Positions 14,081 to 25,139 of a stretch of 64,000 nt of DNA are shown in pieces. The translations under genes were made by a program, and so were the position numbers. The notes under the pieces are model-generated. The model ran no database searches, was not told where the DNA came from, and worked only from the letters and a program-made list of their open reading frames with translations. How positions within the stretch are numbered: the first letter of the stretch is position 1; each line of letters begins with the position of its first letter. The DNA comes from Epiperipatus broadwayi (taxonomy: Eukaryota; Onychophora; Udeonychophora; Euonychophora; Peripatidae), in the NCBI GenBank assembly GCA_028023455.1, contig JAQFVV010000001.1, positions 25,223,401 through 25,287,400 on the forward strand. The letters run 5' to 3'.

Positions 14081-14618
14081 TATATAGGGTATATGAGCAC
14101 AGACTTTCACACGACCCACCACTCTCCACACCATCTTATAACACTGATACACTTAAACACATATATGTTGAAAAGATAAACTGTGTGTTTCAGTTATTAT
14201 ATAGTAGAGATGTCTGCCCATCCCTTGTATTAAATGGATTATGTCCTGTGTATGAGGGGTCAGATTGACCTTAGATCAACATGGGTGTGACAAGAATTTC
14301 GCCCTCAGCGTGGCCTTTGAGCATTCCATCATCAGATTTTCAATTGGATGGACGGTTGAAGAGTTGGAGTGTGGATTATATTGAAGCATGTCCATTAAAG
14401 TATGAGGATTGGTTATCTTAATATATATCTGAGCACTTATAGCATATATGTGTAGAGATGGCAATCTGGATCAACTGATGATTGCTGGTTTAGCATGAAA
14501 TACGTATATTGGTGATTATTTATCTTTTCAACATATATGTGTTCAAGTGTATCAGTGTTATGAGATGGTGTGGAGAGTGGTGGTTCGTGTGAAAGTCTGC
14601 GCTCATATACCCTATATA
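14081..14618. mobile_element. foldback MITE with about 100-bp inverted ends
   Basis: The left end TATATAGGGTATATGAGC and the right end are inverted repeats, with strong similarity for about 100 bp at each side (for example CACCACTCTCCACACCATCT and GATACACTT...ACACATATATGTTGAAAAGATAA). The interior is not palindromic. It holds a hammerhead-like motif on the + strand (14470-14513) and a weaker partial one on the minus strand near 14289-14335. The outer ends resemble those of the smaller foldback at 18468-18650, so the two belong to one family. No protein is encoded and no target duplication could be separated from the TA-rich flanks. Confidence 0.8.
14470..14513 (+). ncRNA. hammerhead-ribozyme-like motif in MITE
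   Basis: A complete CTGATGA core (14475-14481) is followed by a 4-bp stem II (TGCT/AGCA, loop GGTTT), then GAAA (14497-14500). Stem III is a 4-bp self-complementary ATAC/GTAT, followed by an A at the cleavage position. A 5-bp stem I (ATCAA with TTGGT) closes the structure. One flaw is a U-U pair where stem II meets the core, which is normally G-C. Whether it is active is unknown. Confidence 0.45.
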
Positions 14619-14994
14619 TTCTCTTATTGTTTTTTTTATATATATATATTTTCAAGCCTAAATTTATTAATCAGTAAGCTATTCTATCCATAATTATATC
14701 TATTTAAATTATAAATGTAGAAAGTGGGTTATTATTTTATTAACTTTTAATACAAAAAAAATAATGATATGCGGGATAAAAAGAAATGTATTAAAGATAA
14801 ATCCGGGTTATTTTTTAGAATAGCATTTTTTTTTTGTTTAAAACAGAAATAATATAATTACGACTTTTTTCTTATCGGTTTTATATCACGATTTCTATTC
14901 ATTATTGTTGTATCATTTATATATATTTGTAATGCTACTTTATTAGTAATTTAAAATATTTCATATCTTTAGTGTACAAAATGAATTTTTTTAG
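14619..14994. other. intron or upstream sequence, nothing recognised
   Basis: AT-rich sequence leading to the first recognised exon of the receptor. It ends in a T-rich tract and the acceptor AG at 14993-14994. Confidence 0.5.
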
Positions 14995-15132
14995 GGACAT
15001 ATTGGCGAAGCAATGAAAGCATTTATTGAAAATCTTTCTAATCCACCCACGAAATTAATGATATTTGGACCAACAACAGCAACCGTAGGAAGAATTGTTG
15101 GTGAAGTTGCACCTCAATATAATTTAATTCAG
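14995..15132 (+). CDS. GABBR1-like: GABA-B-receptor-like gene, exon A (Venus-flytrap lobe 1)
   Basis: This 46-codon exon is open in phase 0, from acceptor AG at 14993-14994 to donor GT at 15133. It encodes the segment with KAFIENLSNPPTKLMIFGPT and ends EVAPQYNLIQ. This matches the region of GABA-B receptor ectodomains running from the helix before the L-M-V-F-G strand to the W/Y-N-L-I strand. The family forms heterodimeric class C GPCRs that bind GABA in the extracellular Venus-flytrap domain and couple to Gi/o. The exon continues in phase into exon B after a 136-bp intron. The preceding exon, expected to end near a DTxC motif, was not found. The symbol reflects family similarity, not proven orthology. 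Confidence 0.88.
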
Positions 15133-15268
15133 GTTAATCATATGATTTAAAATTATTTGATGGATTAATTTATGATTAATTTTATTTTAAATTTGCTTTA
15201 TAATTTGTTTCAGTTTATGCTTATTAAATTATTTTTGATAGCGTGCATTTCTTTTTATTTTTTATTAG

Positions 15269-15439
15269 GTATCATATAACATCGATTCTCCAGAACTTTC
15301 AAATAAAGATTTATATCCATTATTTTTTCGAACTATTTCTTCTAAACTTGCCTACAATCATGCCATATTATTTATTATAAAACAATTCACTTGGAAAAAA
15401 CTAGCCGTTATGCATGAAGTAAATTACAATGCATCATCG
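15269..15439 (+). CDS. GABBR1-like: GABA-B-receptor-like gene, exon B
   Basis: This 57-codon, phase-0 exon runs from acceptor AG at 15267-15268 to donor GTAAGA at 15440. It encodes VSYNIDSPELSNKDLYPLFF followed by RTISS. That is the signature strand of GABA-B receptors (LSY...SP.LS......P.FFRT.PS). The later FTWKKLAVMHE matches the W-K-K/R-hydrophobic strand of the ectodomain. In vertebrate subunit 1 a serine in the LSYGSSS loop contacts GABA. Here the loop reads VSYNIDS, so that contact position differs or is shifted. No stop or frameshift is present. Confidence 0.92.
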
Positions 15440-16070
15440 GTAAGATATGTATGTGTGGGTATCTATATGTGCAAGTAAAATCAATTATATATAAATACAT
15501 TTCAACAGGGTCTATACTTTAATATTAATTTGCAAAACCAAATATACTTTCAATGCATCCTTACTCATGGTTATCAACATATCAACATTTTATCATTTAA
15601 CATTTAGTAAACATTTTTAAAATTAATTTGAACACTATTGGTTCTCTGATTCATCATATGCTATTTTGTTCCAGAAAACCAAACTTTATTGATTTTTCCC
15701 CCAATAATTTCTTTCTTCACAAACTACCTTGATGTCCACATTCTTTTACATGGCTATACATTTATAAAGTCAATTTTATTTTACCTGCATATAAAAAAAC
15801 TGTTCTCATTCTTGTTTTAAATTCATCTTATTTTCTCTGACTATATGGTAATCTGTTTGACTGCACTTATACTATGCATCACATTACTTAAGCTACTCAA
15901 ATCCTTAGGTGTCCTAAAGCTCACTTTGAGCTTCGCTGCACACATCACTCCAATTTTATTTATAATACTAGTATTTATGAAAATAATATCCATTTATCTC
16001 ATAACTTTTTCATTTTTATAAAAATTATTTTGAAATGTTCTACATATCTATGTATTTTCATTTTACTGAA

Positions 16071-16071
<1 letters not shown>

Positions 16072-16142
<71 letters not shown>
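16072..16142. repeat. (TA)n microsatellite
   Basis: An uninterrupted TA dinucleotide run of about 70 bases inside the B-C intron. Likely length-polymorphic. Confidence 0.95.
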
Positions 16143-16145
<3 letters not shown>

Positions 16146-17769
16146 CACTTTTTTGTGTATGTACTAATATTATTTTACATTAATACAATAATTACATATC
16201 TTTTAATGTTTTGCTTTGACTTTTAGTATTCCATCTAATTAATACAAATTTGTTCAATAGATTTAGCAAAGATTTAAAAAAAGTCATAAGTTAAAATTTT
16301 GCTATGGGAAAAATTGTTTAAAATCACCCCCTTCTTAAAATTAAGAAATAGAGAATAAATAAACAAATGACTTTATTAGAGCTCTATCTAAATTGTTTAA
16401 TGCATTCAAGAAGTTTAATATTGCATTTATGTTTAAATCAGAAATTAAATTGCAATATTACATAAATTAAGTACCTAAATAATGTAAGACCTTTTTATAT
16501 TTGAATAACTGAAACATGAGTTAATGTTATATTTTAAGAAATTGGAGAAAATATTTAAATAGATGTTTTAGAATAGGGAATGATGTACATAGAGTTGAAA
16601 AATGCTTATTAAGTGAATATACAATATTAAATATAAGATAAATATGAAATAGAATGGTTGAATGAACATTTTGATATTAAATATAATATTGAATAAACAA
16701 TGCTTTGAATAAATACCCAATTTTAAATATAAGTACTAAATAAAAAAAATTTGATTACCTTGTTTAAAATTAAAAGATTGATAAACTCTGTCATTTAGTT
16801 TTCGTATGAAATCTCTATGAAGTGAAATTCCTTACATTCGATATTAATTATATAATCTATTATTATTTTTGTAATAAAGGAGATATTACAGATTTATATA
16901 GAAATTATTAGATATTACAGCTTTATATAGGAAGCTGAACATCTAATTGATATATTTCTTTAATCTTAATTATAAAATATTAAGTAATAAAACACTGACC
17001 AAAATTATGAATTAGGTTTAAGATATTATAATTTTGATCTAATCACAATAAGATATACATTATTTGGGAATTAAATTCATGCTTTTTTTCTAAAATACCA
17101 TGGATATAAGACTGATGCCTATTTTTCTGTCTCAGTACTCTTGATTGATATATAAATGTTATGTATTGTTAATAAATGTAATTTATTAAAATCAAGACTT
17201 TAGATAGCCTGTTTGATTGATTTTAAACAATATAAATCTTATAGATATCTTTAGATCTGGCTTGAGGGGGATAAAATGGTACACTGATTCAAGACTCTGT
17301 TTTTGCATAATGTATATATTTTGCAAAAATCAAAAAATTAAAGAACACAATTTATCACTTGTTAAATGAAACTGTTTTTTTTTTGCTAAATCTGTTCAAT
17401 TTGTATGCTCTATCCTGATTACCACATGCAAAGTAATACAATTGTAGAAGCACTGGTCATGTGATGGCACACATGTTTAAGCTAAATATAATGTACATAT
17501 CTAAATTAATAATTTTTATTAGTGTAATTTTCACTACAGCACTCTCACACAATGACTGGTTTCTATCCATTTTTAACATCTTGTGGAGGGATGTAATCAT
17601 AAACATATGACTAAAGACATGTGAAAAAGATCCAAGATCTGCAACCTGAACACTTTGTACTGAACCAGCACTCATCAATTGTCATAGATCACAATCTCTT
17701 ACACATATTTTTATTATTGTTAAGTGTATATATATATATATGTTAAAACGAAGATTTGCACGGGTTAAA

Positions 17770-17900
17770 TATATAAAATACATATTTTGCGGGTTCATCC
17801 GTGTTAAAAACTTTTAATACCAATACACTGACGTTTCGACTTGGTCACACAAGCCATCCACAGAGTTATAAAAAGGTAGAAAGAATATGTATTTTATATA
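17770..17900 (-). mobile_element. Penelope-like 3' end fragment in a small foldback
   Basis: The stretch from about 17770 to 17882 is nearly the same as the 3' end of the Penelope-like element at 62150-62260. Shared features are ACATATTTTGCGGGTTCAT and GACGTTTCGACTTGGTCACA. A perfect 17-bp inverted repeat bounds it, at 17770-17786 and 17884-17900. It is non-coding and 5'-truncated relative to the 62-kb copy. The orientation is minus, taken from that copy. Confidence 0.75.
17824..17870 (-). ncRNA. hammerhead-like motif in Penelope 3' end
   Basis: On the minus strand the core reads CTGTGGA (canonical CTGANGA with A6 changed to T), then one base, then a 6-bp stem II GGCTTG/CAAGTC (one G-T pair). 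GAAA, C and the cleavage triplet GTC follow. Stem I pairs TATAACT with AGTGTA if one A bulges and one G-T pair is allowed. The copy at 62201-62247 has A where this has G and also pairs. The very short stem III is usual in Penelope-type hammerheads. Confidence 0.5.
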
Positions 17901-18467
17901 TATATAAACAGCAAATTACTACAGTTTAATTGATGTGTCAAATGTGTTACCCTCATAACTTTGAACAAATCACTTAATGAAAGCATATTAATTATTTTTA
18001 TTAGTCATTCATTAGAATAGAGATTATCTAATAATGAATAATATACAGAAATATTATTTATTATTAGACATATTTAAATTCTTCATAAAAAGTTCTAATC
18101 ATGTTAATATGAAATGAAATGTTTTGTAATTAAAATTAAAATATTCATAAATTAAAAAGAAACAAAAATAAAAAATTAATATTATTAAATTTATTAGACT
18201 TTTATCAATATTGTAATTGCAATAAATTTTTCACGTTCTGATGTTAAAAGATACTTTTTCCTTTACATTTCCAGAAGAAAAACTTGAAAATAGGGTTTTA
18301 CTCATTTAGTATTTATTTGGTAAATACTTCATGTCTTTTATTCATTTATTTCTCTAATAAAATAAGCCAAACACACATACTAAAATAAAATAATGTTCTA
18401 AAAAATAATTTTTTAAACAATAATTAAATAATAACTCAATTACAAGAATATTTACTTAATAAGGTAA

Positions 18468-18650
18468 TATATAGGGGATTTGAACTCGAACTTTCACAGA
18501 ACCCTCAACTATCCATGCTATCTCATGCTGCTGATACACTTGATCACATATATGCCGAAAAGAAAAATATGTGATCAAGTGTATCAGCAGTATGAGATAG
18601 CTTGGATAGTTGAGGGTCGTGTGAAAGTCTGAGTTCAAATCCTCTATATA
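18468..18650. mobile_element. 183-bp foldback MITE
   Basis: Nearly the whole element is one hairpin centred at about 18559. TATATAGGGGATTTGAACTC at the left pairs with the right end, and GTGATCAAGTGTATCAGCAG lies near the centre. The ends match those of the 538-bp element at 14081-14618. Read outward, each arm ends with GAGTTCAAATCC, which resembles an RNA polymerase III B box, so the arms may come from a tRNA-like sequence. No coding capacity. Confidence 0.8.
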
Positions 18651-19420
18651 ATACATATTGGAGTACAGGTATAAAAAAGCCTGTACTGTAGGAAAAATTC
18701 ATATATTAATAAGGTAAGTGAAAATTTTTTATATTTGAAATTTTTTATAATTTTTTTGTTTGTTTTCTAAAGATTTTATATTATTTTTTAGACAATCCTG
18801 CAAAAATGCTAGTAGAGATAGAAATATAGGAAGAAAAAATCTGAGTAGCTAAGAAAAATTGAAAAAAAAAAAGGAAGACAGAAGAAGTCATAGAAAAACA
18901 TTGAAATGCTATACTGAAAAATTTAAAAACCCGAGACTGCGCTGTTCATGCAGTAAACTGGAAAATCTCAGTACAATATTTATAATTATTGAAAGATAAA
19001 ACTGAAATTGACAAAATGGAATTTCAATTTCCACTGTTTGAAAAAAAAAAAAAACAGGAGATGGAAATATACAGTTTCACAGTATTGCTCTTTATCATCG
19101 TAAAGCAAGTCCCTTTTCAAACTAAGAGCTAAAAGTTGCCAAACTATCTGAAGAACTGCAGCTTCTTAAAGATAAAGAAACGGAAAAAATCGTTTTTACA
19201 TATAAATAAAAATTTTGATTACGATAATCCTAACACCTAGTGTGAAATTATAAACTGAAAAGTTTAAAATGATTATTGTGCAAATTGATATGATACAAAT
19301 AAAAGATTATCCAAAGGTGTAAATAATTGGAGTTTTTCTTTAAATTAGTTATTATCTAAGGAAATTAACCAAGGAGAAAGCTGAGAATGACAAGAACAAA
19401 GATGGTTACTCTATTCTAAG
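18651..19420. other. AT-rich intron, possible 5' part of hAT relic
   Basis: No readable protein. The A-rich sequence just before the hAT transposase relic may be the decayed 5' part of the same element, but no terminal repeat was found. Confidence 0.35.
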
Positions 19421-19429
19421 ACCAAAGAT

Positions 19430-21800
19430 GCAATATGATGTTATTGCATGTTTTATTCATGCATTATTTTTTTGTGTTTAAATGGACTTATCAATGAACT
19501 CATTGAATCTTTCGATTACAAAGTCATGAAATTTCAGAACATTATTTAAAAGATATGCACAGATTATTACAGCTTGAAAAACATCTAAAATTGGGGAAAA
19601 AATTATTGACAAAGAATATAAAAAATAATCAGAAATGAAACACAATGTTTAAAAAAAAAGTGTGGGAACAATAATAGTAGTTGTTGCAATTTTGTATTTA
19701 TGAGAACTCAATTTGTCTTTTAGAGAAGTAATGCAATATTAATTTTCTAGGTATGATAGAATTAATTACAAAATTTGATCCGATTATGAAACAATATTTG
19801 GATGCTACAAATGTACAGCATGATCTTATCTATTTCATAAGATTCAAAATGGCATGATTTAAACTTTTTGGCTAAAAAAGTGAGACAGGAAATACTAAAA
19901 TGAATAAGAAAGCTAAACATTTCACAATTTTACTAGGTTATACTCCTGATATAAGCCATCATGAGTGATTTTCCATTGTTTTAAAATGTATTGATGTAGA
20001 TAAATATGTAACTATTCAAAAACAATTTAAATTTTTTGAAACAATAAAATATTCTACAAGAATGGGGATTTCTTTCAAAATGGAAATTACCAAGAACAAG
20101 GGTATGATAATGAGCCTAATATGAGAAGAATTTATAAAAGTGTGCAAACCTATATTTTTTAAAAAATTCTAAAGCATTCAGTATGCCAAGAGGAAATCAC
20201 AATTTAAATTTAATTCTTGGAGATATTTCAAAATCATCTGATCTTGCAATTTCATTTTTCGAAACATTAAAAACCTTATACAATATTTTTAAAAATTCTG
20301 TAAAATCGTGGATATATTGAAACAACATGTAAAACACATTAATACGAACCTCTTTGGGTGGGTGTGGGTAGGGACTAACTGGAAATGCCACCTTAAAAGT
20401 GTGAAATCTATAAGATACTAAGTATTACAGCTTGCTCTGGCTTTAAAACAACTTCATGAACATACCAGTGACATAGTCCTATATTAAATCATTTAAAAAT
20501 AAACTTTATTAAAAATTTTATTGAGTTTATTAATTTGATATAATTTACTACATAAGTAAATATTGTGAGCAAGATATTTTAAACTTCTAACATAGTATTG
20601 TATTGAAAATTCATTCTTCATAACCTATTAAAATTTTTTGATGACTATTTAAGTTTTCTTTAATTAGCGCCAAGGAAATTGCTGCTAGATGGAAAATATC
20701 TTAATATAAAAAATTGAACTGGACAGAAAACAAAACAATTTCTTTATGAAGGAACTGATCATCCGATTTCATCTGAAAAAAAATTATTTCCAAATTCAAT
20801 ATTTCTTAATTATAATTCATTAGGCAATTATTATGTTCGTGAATTTACCATGAATATAAAACTTTATTTGGCTTTTTAATGTTACAACTCATCTTACCTT
20901 CAACTAATGGGATTGTCCAGATTTCATCTTATTTTGATCAGATTGAGCATTTATCATTAAAGACCAATGACCATATGAATAGATAAGACATATCCAATAG
21001 CAGAAACAGCTTAATAGGTGATGATGCTCAGTGAATGTAATTCCTCTCATTATGAAAAATTTGGTATAAATAGGCATCTATTTGGAGATAAAGTTGGACA
21101 ACAATCAAATAACTGTCAAAGCTGAATGACAGCTGCAAGTTGTCCACAATATTCTCAATACAGTGAGGCAAGTTCATGTTGAACTGGAAGCTGTTAGAAT
21201 GTAAACCTAACATGAATTAAGATATCATTGTACATGTGAAAGTGTCAGACACATCTAGAAAAGCACCTGAAATTCCTTGCTTCAAAAGTTGGGTGGGAAC
21301 TAGACATTCTTTCTAGTCAACGGTATCAGAATACACATCAGAATAAGGTGTATCCCTTGTATATATTATAAATATGTGTTGAAAATACGTTAATAAAATA
21401 TTTAATTGTATTTATTATTATATGCAAACATAACACTATAATTTTGATATTATTGAAAAAAAATGACTGAAAAGGATCTTTTTAAATAAAGACTTATATG
21501 TGTCCTTGAAATATGGCATTGATTGCATCACTTTATTTAACGAAATTAAAATTTTGTGCAATATTTATACAAAAATATTTTATCTGAATTGCATCCAAAT
21601 TTTATTTCTCAAAATTGTATTAACATTATCAATAACTATAGCATCTGCAGAAAGATCTTATTGAAGATTAAAGATAATTAAAAACTATTTAAGATCTAGC
21701 ATGAATCAAGAACGATATTCTCTATTAGCAATTTTCTACTGAATCAGAATTCGCAAAGAAAAAAAAATGAAATTATGATGATTTTATTCGTCATAAACCT
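19430..21800 (+). pseudogene. hAT transposase pseudogene (ZMYM1-like, DUF4371 type)
   Basis: Read across many frameshifts and stops, the + strand carries, in order, pieces of a ZMYM1-like hAT transposase. Around 19745-20000 are IELITKFDPIMKQYLDATN and KAKHFTILLGYTPDISHHE, as in the DUF4371 region. At 20182-20310 comes GNHNLNLILGDISKSSDLAI followed by SFFETLKTLYNIFKNSVKSW, the conserved block near the catalytic core. At about 21605-21740 come ITIASAERSY and RLKIIKNYLRSSMNQERYS, the C-terminal hAT dimerisation domain. The order and spacing fit a full-length gene, but it is thoroughly inactivated. It lies in the B-C intron of the receptor gene. The CCCCCC run at about 21951 may mark its 3' part. 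Terminal repeats were not found. Confidence 0.8.
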
Positions 21801-22620
21801 TTTTTTGTATTTTACTTCATTTTCGCAAATATTGATGCTATGAAATTGAACAAATTTTTATTTATAATTTATAACTAACTAACTATATATATATCTCTGC
21901 AAATAATATATAGATTAATTTTGTTTTTCTTTTAATCGTATGTAAAAAAAGCCCCCCCCCCCCGCCGAAAAAATTGCACCAGATCCCAAACATTCTTAAT
22001 ATTTTAGTTGGAAAAAATACTATTAAATATATAGAAATAAAAAAATAAAATATATTTGTTCCCTTGCTGTTTTGAATTCACTAAACCTTGTTATAAATAT
22101 GAAAGAGATAAAGCATCTAAGGCTACGAACTTTTGCTGATAAAGTTGTTAATATATATTGAAATCTTTTTATAAAAGTATATAAGAAAAAATACAATTTT
22201 ATTATCTGTGTTAAAAATATTGCATTTTATTTCTATTATTTAAAAAGTATAATTATTAATAAATCTTTTTATTTAATGATACCTCTTATTTGCTTATTTA
22301 TATGAGAATAAAGTGAAACTGAATAAAAATAAATTTTGCAAAGATCGCGCGTTAATGATTCCCTCACTCTCTTGTTCTTTTAAAATAGCTACAGATTTAT
22401 TCATTAAGACGAATATTTACTTCTATAGATGTAATTTTAAAGTACATATTGTTTATATCAAATTAATTATTATATATATTAGTCATGCATTTTAGAAAAT
22501 TATTTCAATGCGAATTTAAAAGTATAAAACAGCTTCTGCCATTTATATAGTTAACATTTAGCAACATTTATACATATTAAAATAGAGATTATTGTATTTA
22601 TAAATATTTAATTTTTTAAG
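21801..22620. other. intron sequence with poly-C tract
   Basis: End of the B-C intron. A run of about 13 C at 21951-21963 stands out in this AT-rich DNA. Nothing else was recognised before the acceptor AG at 22619-22620. Confidence 0.5.
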
Positions 22621-22794
22621 GGCATCTCAGAGTTTGTTGAACTGGCAGATATTCATAATATTACAGTAATTAAATCCAGTAGTTTTACACTATCAAATGT
22701 TGCTGCAGTTCTCAACAGTCTTCTGCCTTTTAATATTAGAATCTTCATAGTATACTTTCGTGATATTTTCACGGGACAACGATTATTTTGTGAG
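22621..22794 (+). CDS. GABBR1-like: GABA-B-receptor-like gene, exon C
   Basis: This 58-codon, phase-0 exon runs from acceptor AG at 22619-22620 to donor GTAAGA at 22795. It begins GISEFVELADIHNITVIKSS and ends FTGQRLFCE. The family pattern is a helix, a strand with I-T/E-I, a loop, then R-I-I/F-I-V/G, with a V/L-F-C-E cysteine shared with GABA-B subunits. The NIT triplet is a possible N-glycosylation site. In vertebrate subunit 1 a tyrosine in the FYETE loop stacks on GABA. The corresponding loop here is VYFRDIFTG, so ligand contacts appear altered. The intron to exon D is only 104 bp. Confidence 0.88.
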
Positions 22795-22898
22795 GTAAGA
22801 GATTTATTTTATATGTTTGAAAATATTGATAATAACAATAAAAACAACTAATATGCAAATATTTCTCTTTTAAACAATACTTATTTTTGTTTTGTTAG

Positions 22899-23084
22899 GC
22901 TTACCAATTAAAATTGTTTGGCAGACATTATCAATGGATTATTATTAGCGATGATAAACGTGATTGGTTTCAAAAATATCCTTCAAATTGCAATATCACT
23001 CAATTGGAAGAAACATTGGAATATTCTTTTTATATTCAGAGAGCATTAATTGGAACCAGTGATGACTCAACAGAAAGTGGTGTG
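22899..23084 (+). CDS. GABBR1-like: GABA-B-receptor-like gene, exon D
   Basis: This 62-codon, phase-0 exon runs from acceptor AG at 22897-22898 to a GTTAGA donor at 23085. It encodes AYQLKLFGRHYQWIIISDDK, then RDWFQ, then NCNITQLEETLEYSFYIQRA. In GABA-B receptors this region reads (A/V)Y....LFG..Y.W...GW....WF and continues with a conserved cysteine and a T-(V/Q)-(D/L)-E helix. The LFG and WF blocks and the SNCNIT cysteine look closer to subunit 1 than to subunit 2. NIT is a possible glycosylation site. The donor is a weak GT, but the phase matches exon E. Confidence 0.88.
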
Positions 23085-24745
23085 GTTAGATAAAGTTTTT
23101 TTTTTTTGTTTATCTTTTTTATAGTAATGACAAGAGTGTCTCATTTAAACTTTGTATATAAGTACATTTCATGTTCTTTAATATGGTAAACATTGAAGTA
23201 TCAAAAAGATTGATAATTTTTTAAAAAAAAAACATTAATAAACTCTGGTCATAAATTGAATATAAGTTTTCTGGATCTTTTAATGCAGCGAGTCTTTTTT
23301 ATTTCCCATAGAATCTTCTTTACTTTCTATAGGAATCGTACTTAATCTTCAATAATTATTTAGCTTAAATAATTTGGATTTATACTATAAAAGGATAAGA
23401 AAAAAATGTTTGTCAAGTTATCATATAAAATTTGCTTACACAAAATATTTTTTTTTAATTTTATTGTATAGTTGTTTTTATTTTTATCTGCATGGTTTGG
23501 CTTTACATTATGATCAATATTAATGATAACTAAAATTAAATCAAAATCTTTATAAATATATTATGATAAGATTTTAAAGTAACTTTAGCTTCTTCCAAGT
23601 TATTTTCAACTCTGCTGGTTTTTAATGGGATCAATTATAAAATTAAACGCATTAATTAAATTCCATTTTTTAGTTGACAACATAAGAATGGTCTACTTTT
23701 TTTTAAATTCAGTAACTTAATCATTTTTATCTTCAGATCTTTATTTTGTTTTAATATAATTTTTAACAGTTTAATTTACAATTGCTGTTTAAAAAACACG
23801 TGATTTGTTTAGATAAAATATTTTTTAAAGATGTGAAATATAAACTATCAATGCTTTCGAACTTTTCTCAGAAATAATATTATGCCCTTTTAAAAAAAAA
23901 AAATTGAAAAATATCTTTATCTAAAGATTCAGTTTTGTCAATTTGATAATATATTCCTGAGTTGTTTTTTTTCTCATTCATAGATAAAAAAAAAAAAAAG
24001 AGCACATATGCATATATTTGTGGAATTTTTACAAAAGTGTTTTTTTTTTTTTTTGAAACAAAATTTCTCTTTTAGCTTTTCTTTTTGCTGTCCATTTAAT
24101 TTTCATTATTATTTTTTAAAACAATAACTTTTATCTTATTTACTTAGTGTTTTTACTTCTTCACAAAAATCTTAGTATTTTTATCCCAATAATCAATTGT
24201 GAAAACATAATATTACTTTACATGACTATTTTCAATAAGAATTATGAATTCTCATTTTTCAATTTTCACTTTACATTTTAGTTTTTGTTAATTTCAAAAT
24301 ATACTCCATTATTAATTTCAATTTCGATCTTTTAATAATACATAATGGATCATTTTTGTTCTTTCTATAACACTTTTATTTTTAATACAAAAAGCATGAT
24401 TTTACTTTGGATTTGATAGTTTTAGAAGGTAAACCGTTTTTAATGATTATACTGTTTTTACGGCAAATAATCAATAGATTTGTCAAATGAGTTTAATGTA
24501 TTGCCCCGCAATTACAAACAACTTCATATCACAGAAATAAATATTAGACACTTAACTTTTGTAGTAGTCAGTTTTTAAAAATTGGTTTAAGACTATAATC
24601 TTTTTTAATATTTATCATAAAACTTATTTTTACTTTAGTCATGTGCACGTGTTAAACTTATGATATATATATTAAAAACTTTTATGCTAAAACTTTTTTA
24701 TATCATTGTATTTAATATTATTTGCTGTTTTTTTTTTTTTTAAAG
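23085..24745. other. intron D-E, T-rich
   Basis: A 1.66-kb intron rich in T and A runs with no gene or mobile element recognised. It ends in a run of about 14 T followed by AAAG at the acceptor. Confidence 0.6.
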
Positions 24746-24994
24746 AAAAGTGAAGAATTAATTAACTTTATCCAGGAACGCATCCGGAATCGCTATAAAG
24801 ACTTCACACCAATTCTTAATTTCAATGCATCACTTCTCGGATTTGATACTGTGTGGACTATTGCACTTGCTTTAAATGATTCTTCGCAAAATTTGCCATC
24901 AGGCAAATATTTGGAAAATTTTAATTATGACGATATACAAATGAAAAATGTGTTTCTTCAAGGAATGACAAAAATTAATTTTATGGGTATAACG
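24746..24994 (+). CDS. GABBR1-like: GABA-B-receptor-like gene, exon E
   Basis: This 83-codon, phase-0 exon runs from acceptor AG at 24744-24745 to donor GTAAGT at 24995. Its translation holds GFDTVWTIALALNDSS, then YLENFNYDD, then QGMTKINFMGIT. These match the family landmarks (A/G)(Y/F)D.(I/V)W.(I/L)A.(A/T)L, (L/I).(D/N)FNY and F.G(V/I)(T/S). The IALALN form is subunit-1-like, while the FMGIT ending recalls subunit 2. NAS and NDS are possible glycosylation sites. This is the longest uninterrupted exon here and is free of stops, which argues for a living gene. Confidence 0.93.
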
Positions 24995-25105
24995 GTAAGT
25001 TTTGTATTTTCATAAATCTTGAAATTTTAAAATGATATATATAAAAAAATATAACACACCCACTTTCTATTTTTATCATTTACTCCTATCTACCTACCTG
25101 CCTGC

Positions 25106-25139
<34 letters not shown>

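Larger units (their letters stand above)
15440..18467. other. intron sequence with a TA microsatellite
   Basis: This is the first part of the 7.2-kb intron between exons B and C (15440-22620). It contains a TA dinucleotide run of about 70 bases at 16072-16142 and a small Penelope-derived hairpin at 17770-17900. The rest is AT-rich with nothing recognised. The open frame spanning the TA run is an artefact of the repeat. Confidence 0.6.

Noticed and set aside
14284-14337. Second hammerhead-like motif on the minus strand of the 14081-14618 element
   Set aside because: CTGATGA, GAAA and a downstream GTC are present, but stem II does not start next to the core and stem III does not form, so only a partial relic can be claimed.
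1-14994. Upstream exons of the GABA-B-like receptor
   Set aside because: I looked for a splice-bounded frame ending near a DTxC motif and for a signal peptide and found none I could support.
16035-16226. 63-codon open frame
   Set aside because: It is the translation of the TA microsatellite (alternating I and Y) and has no coding meaning.
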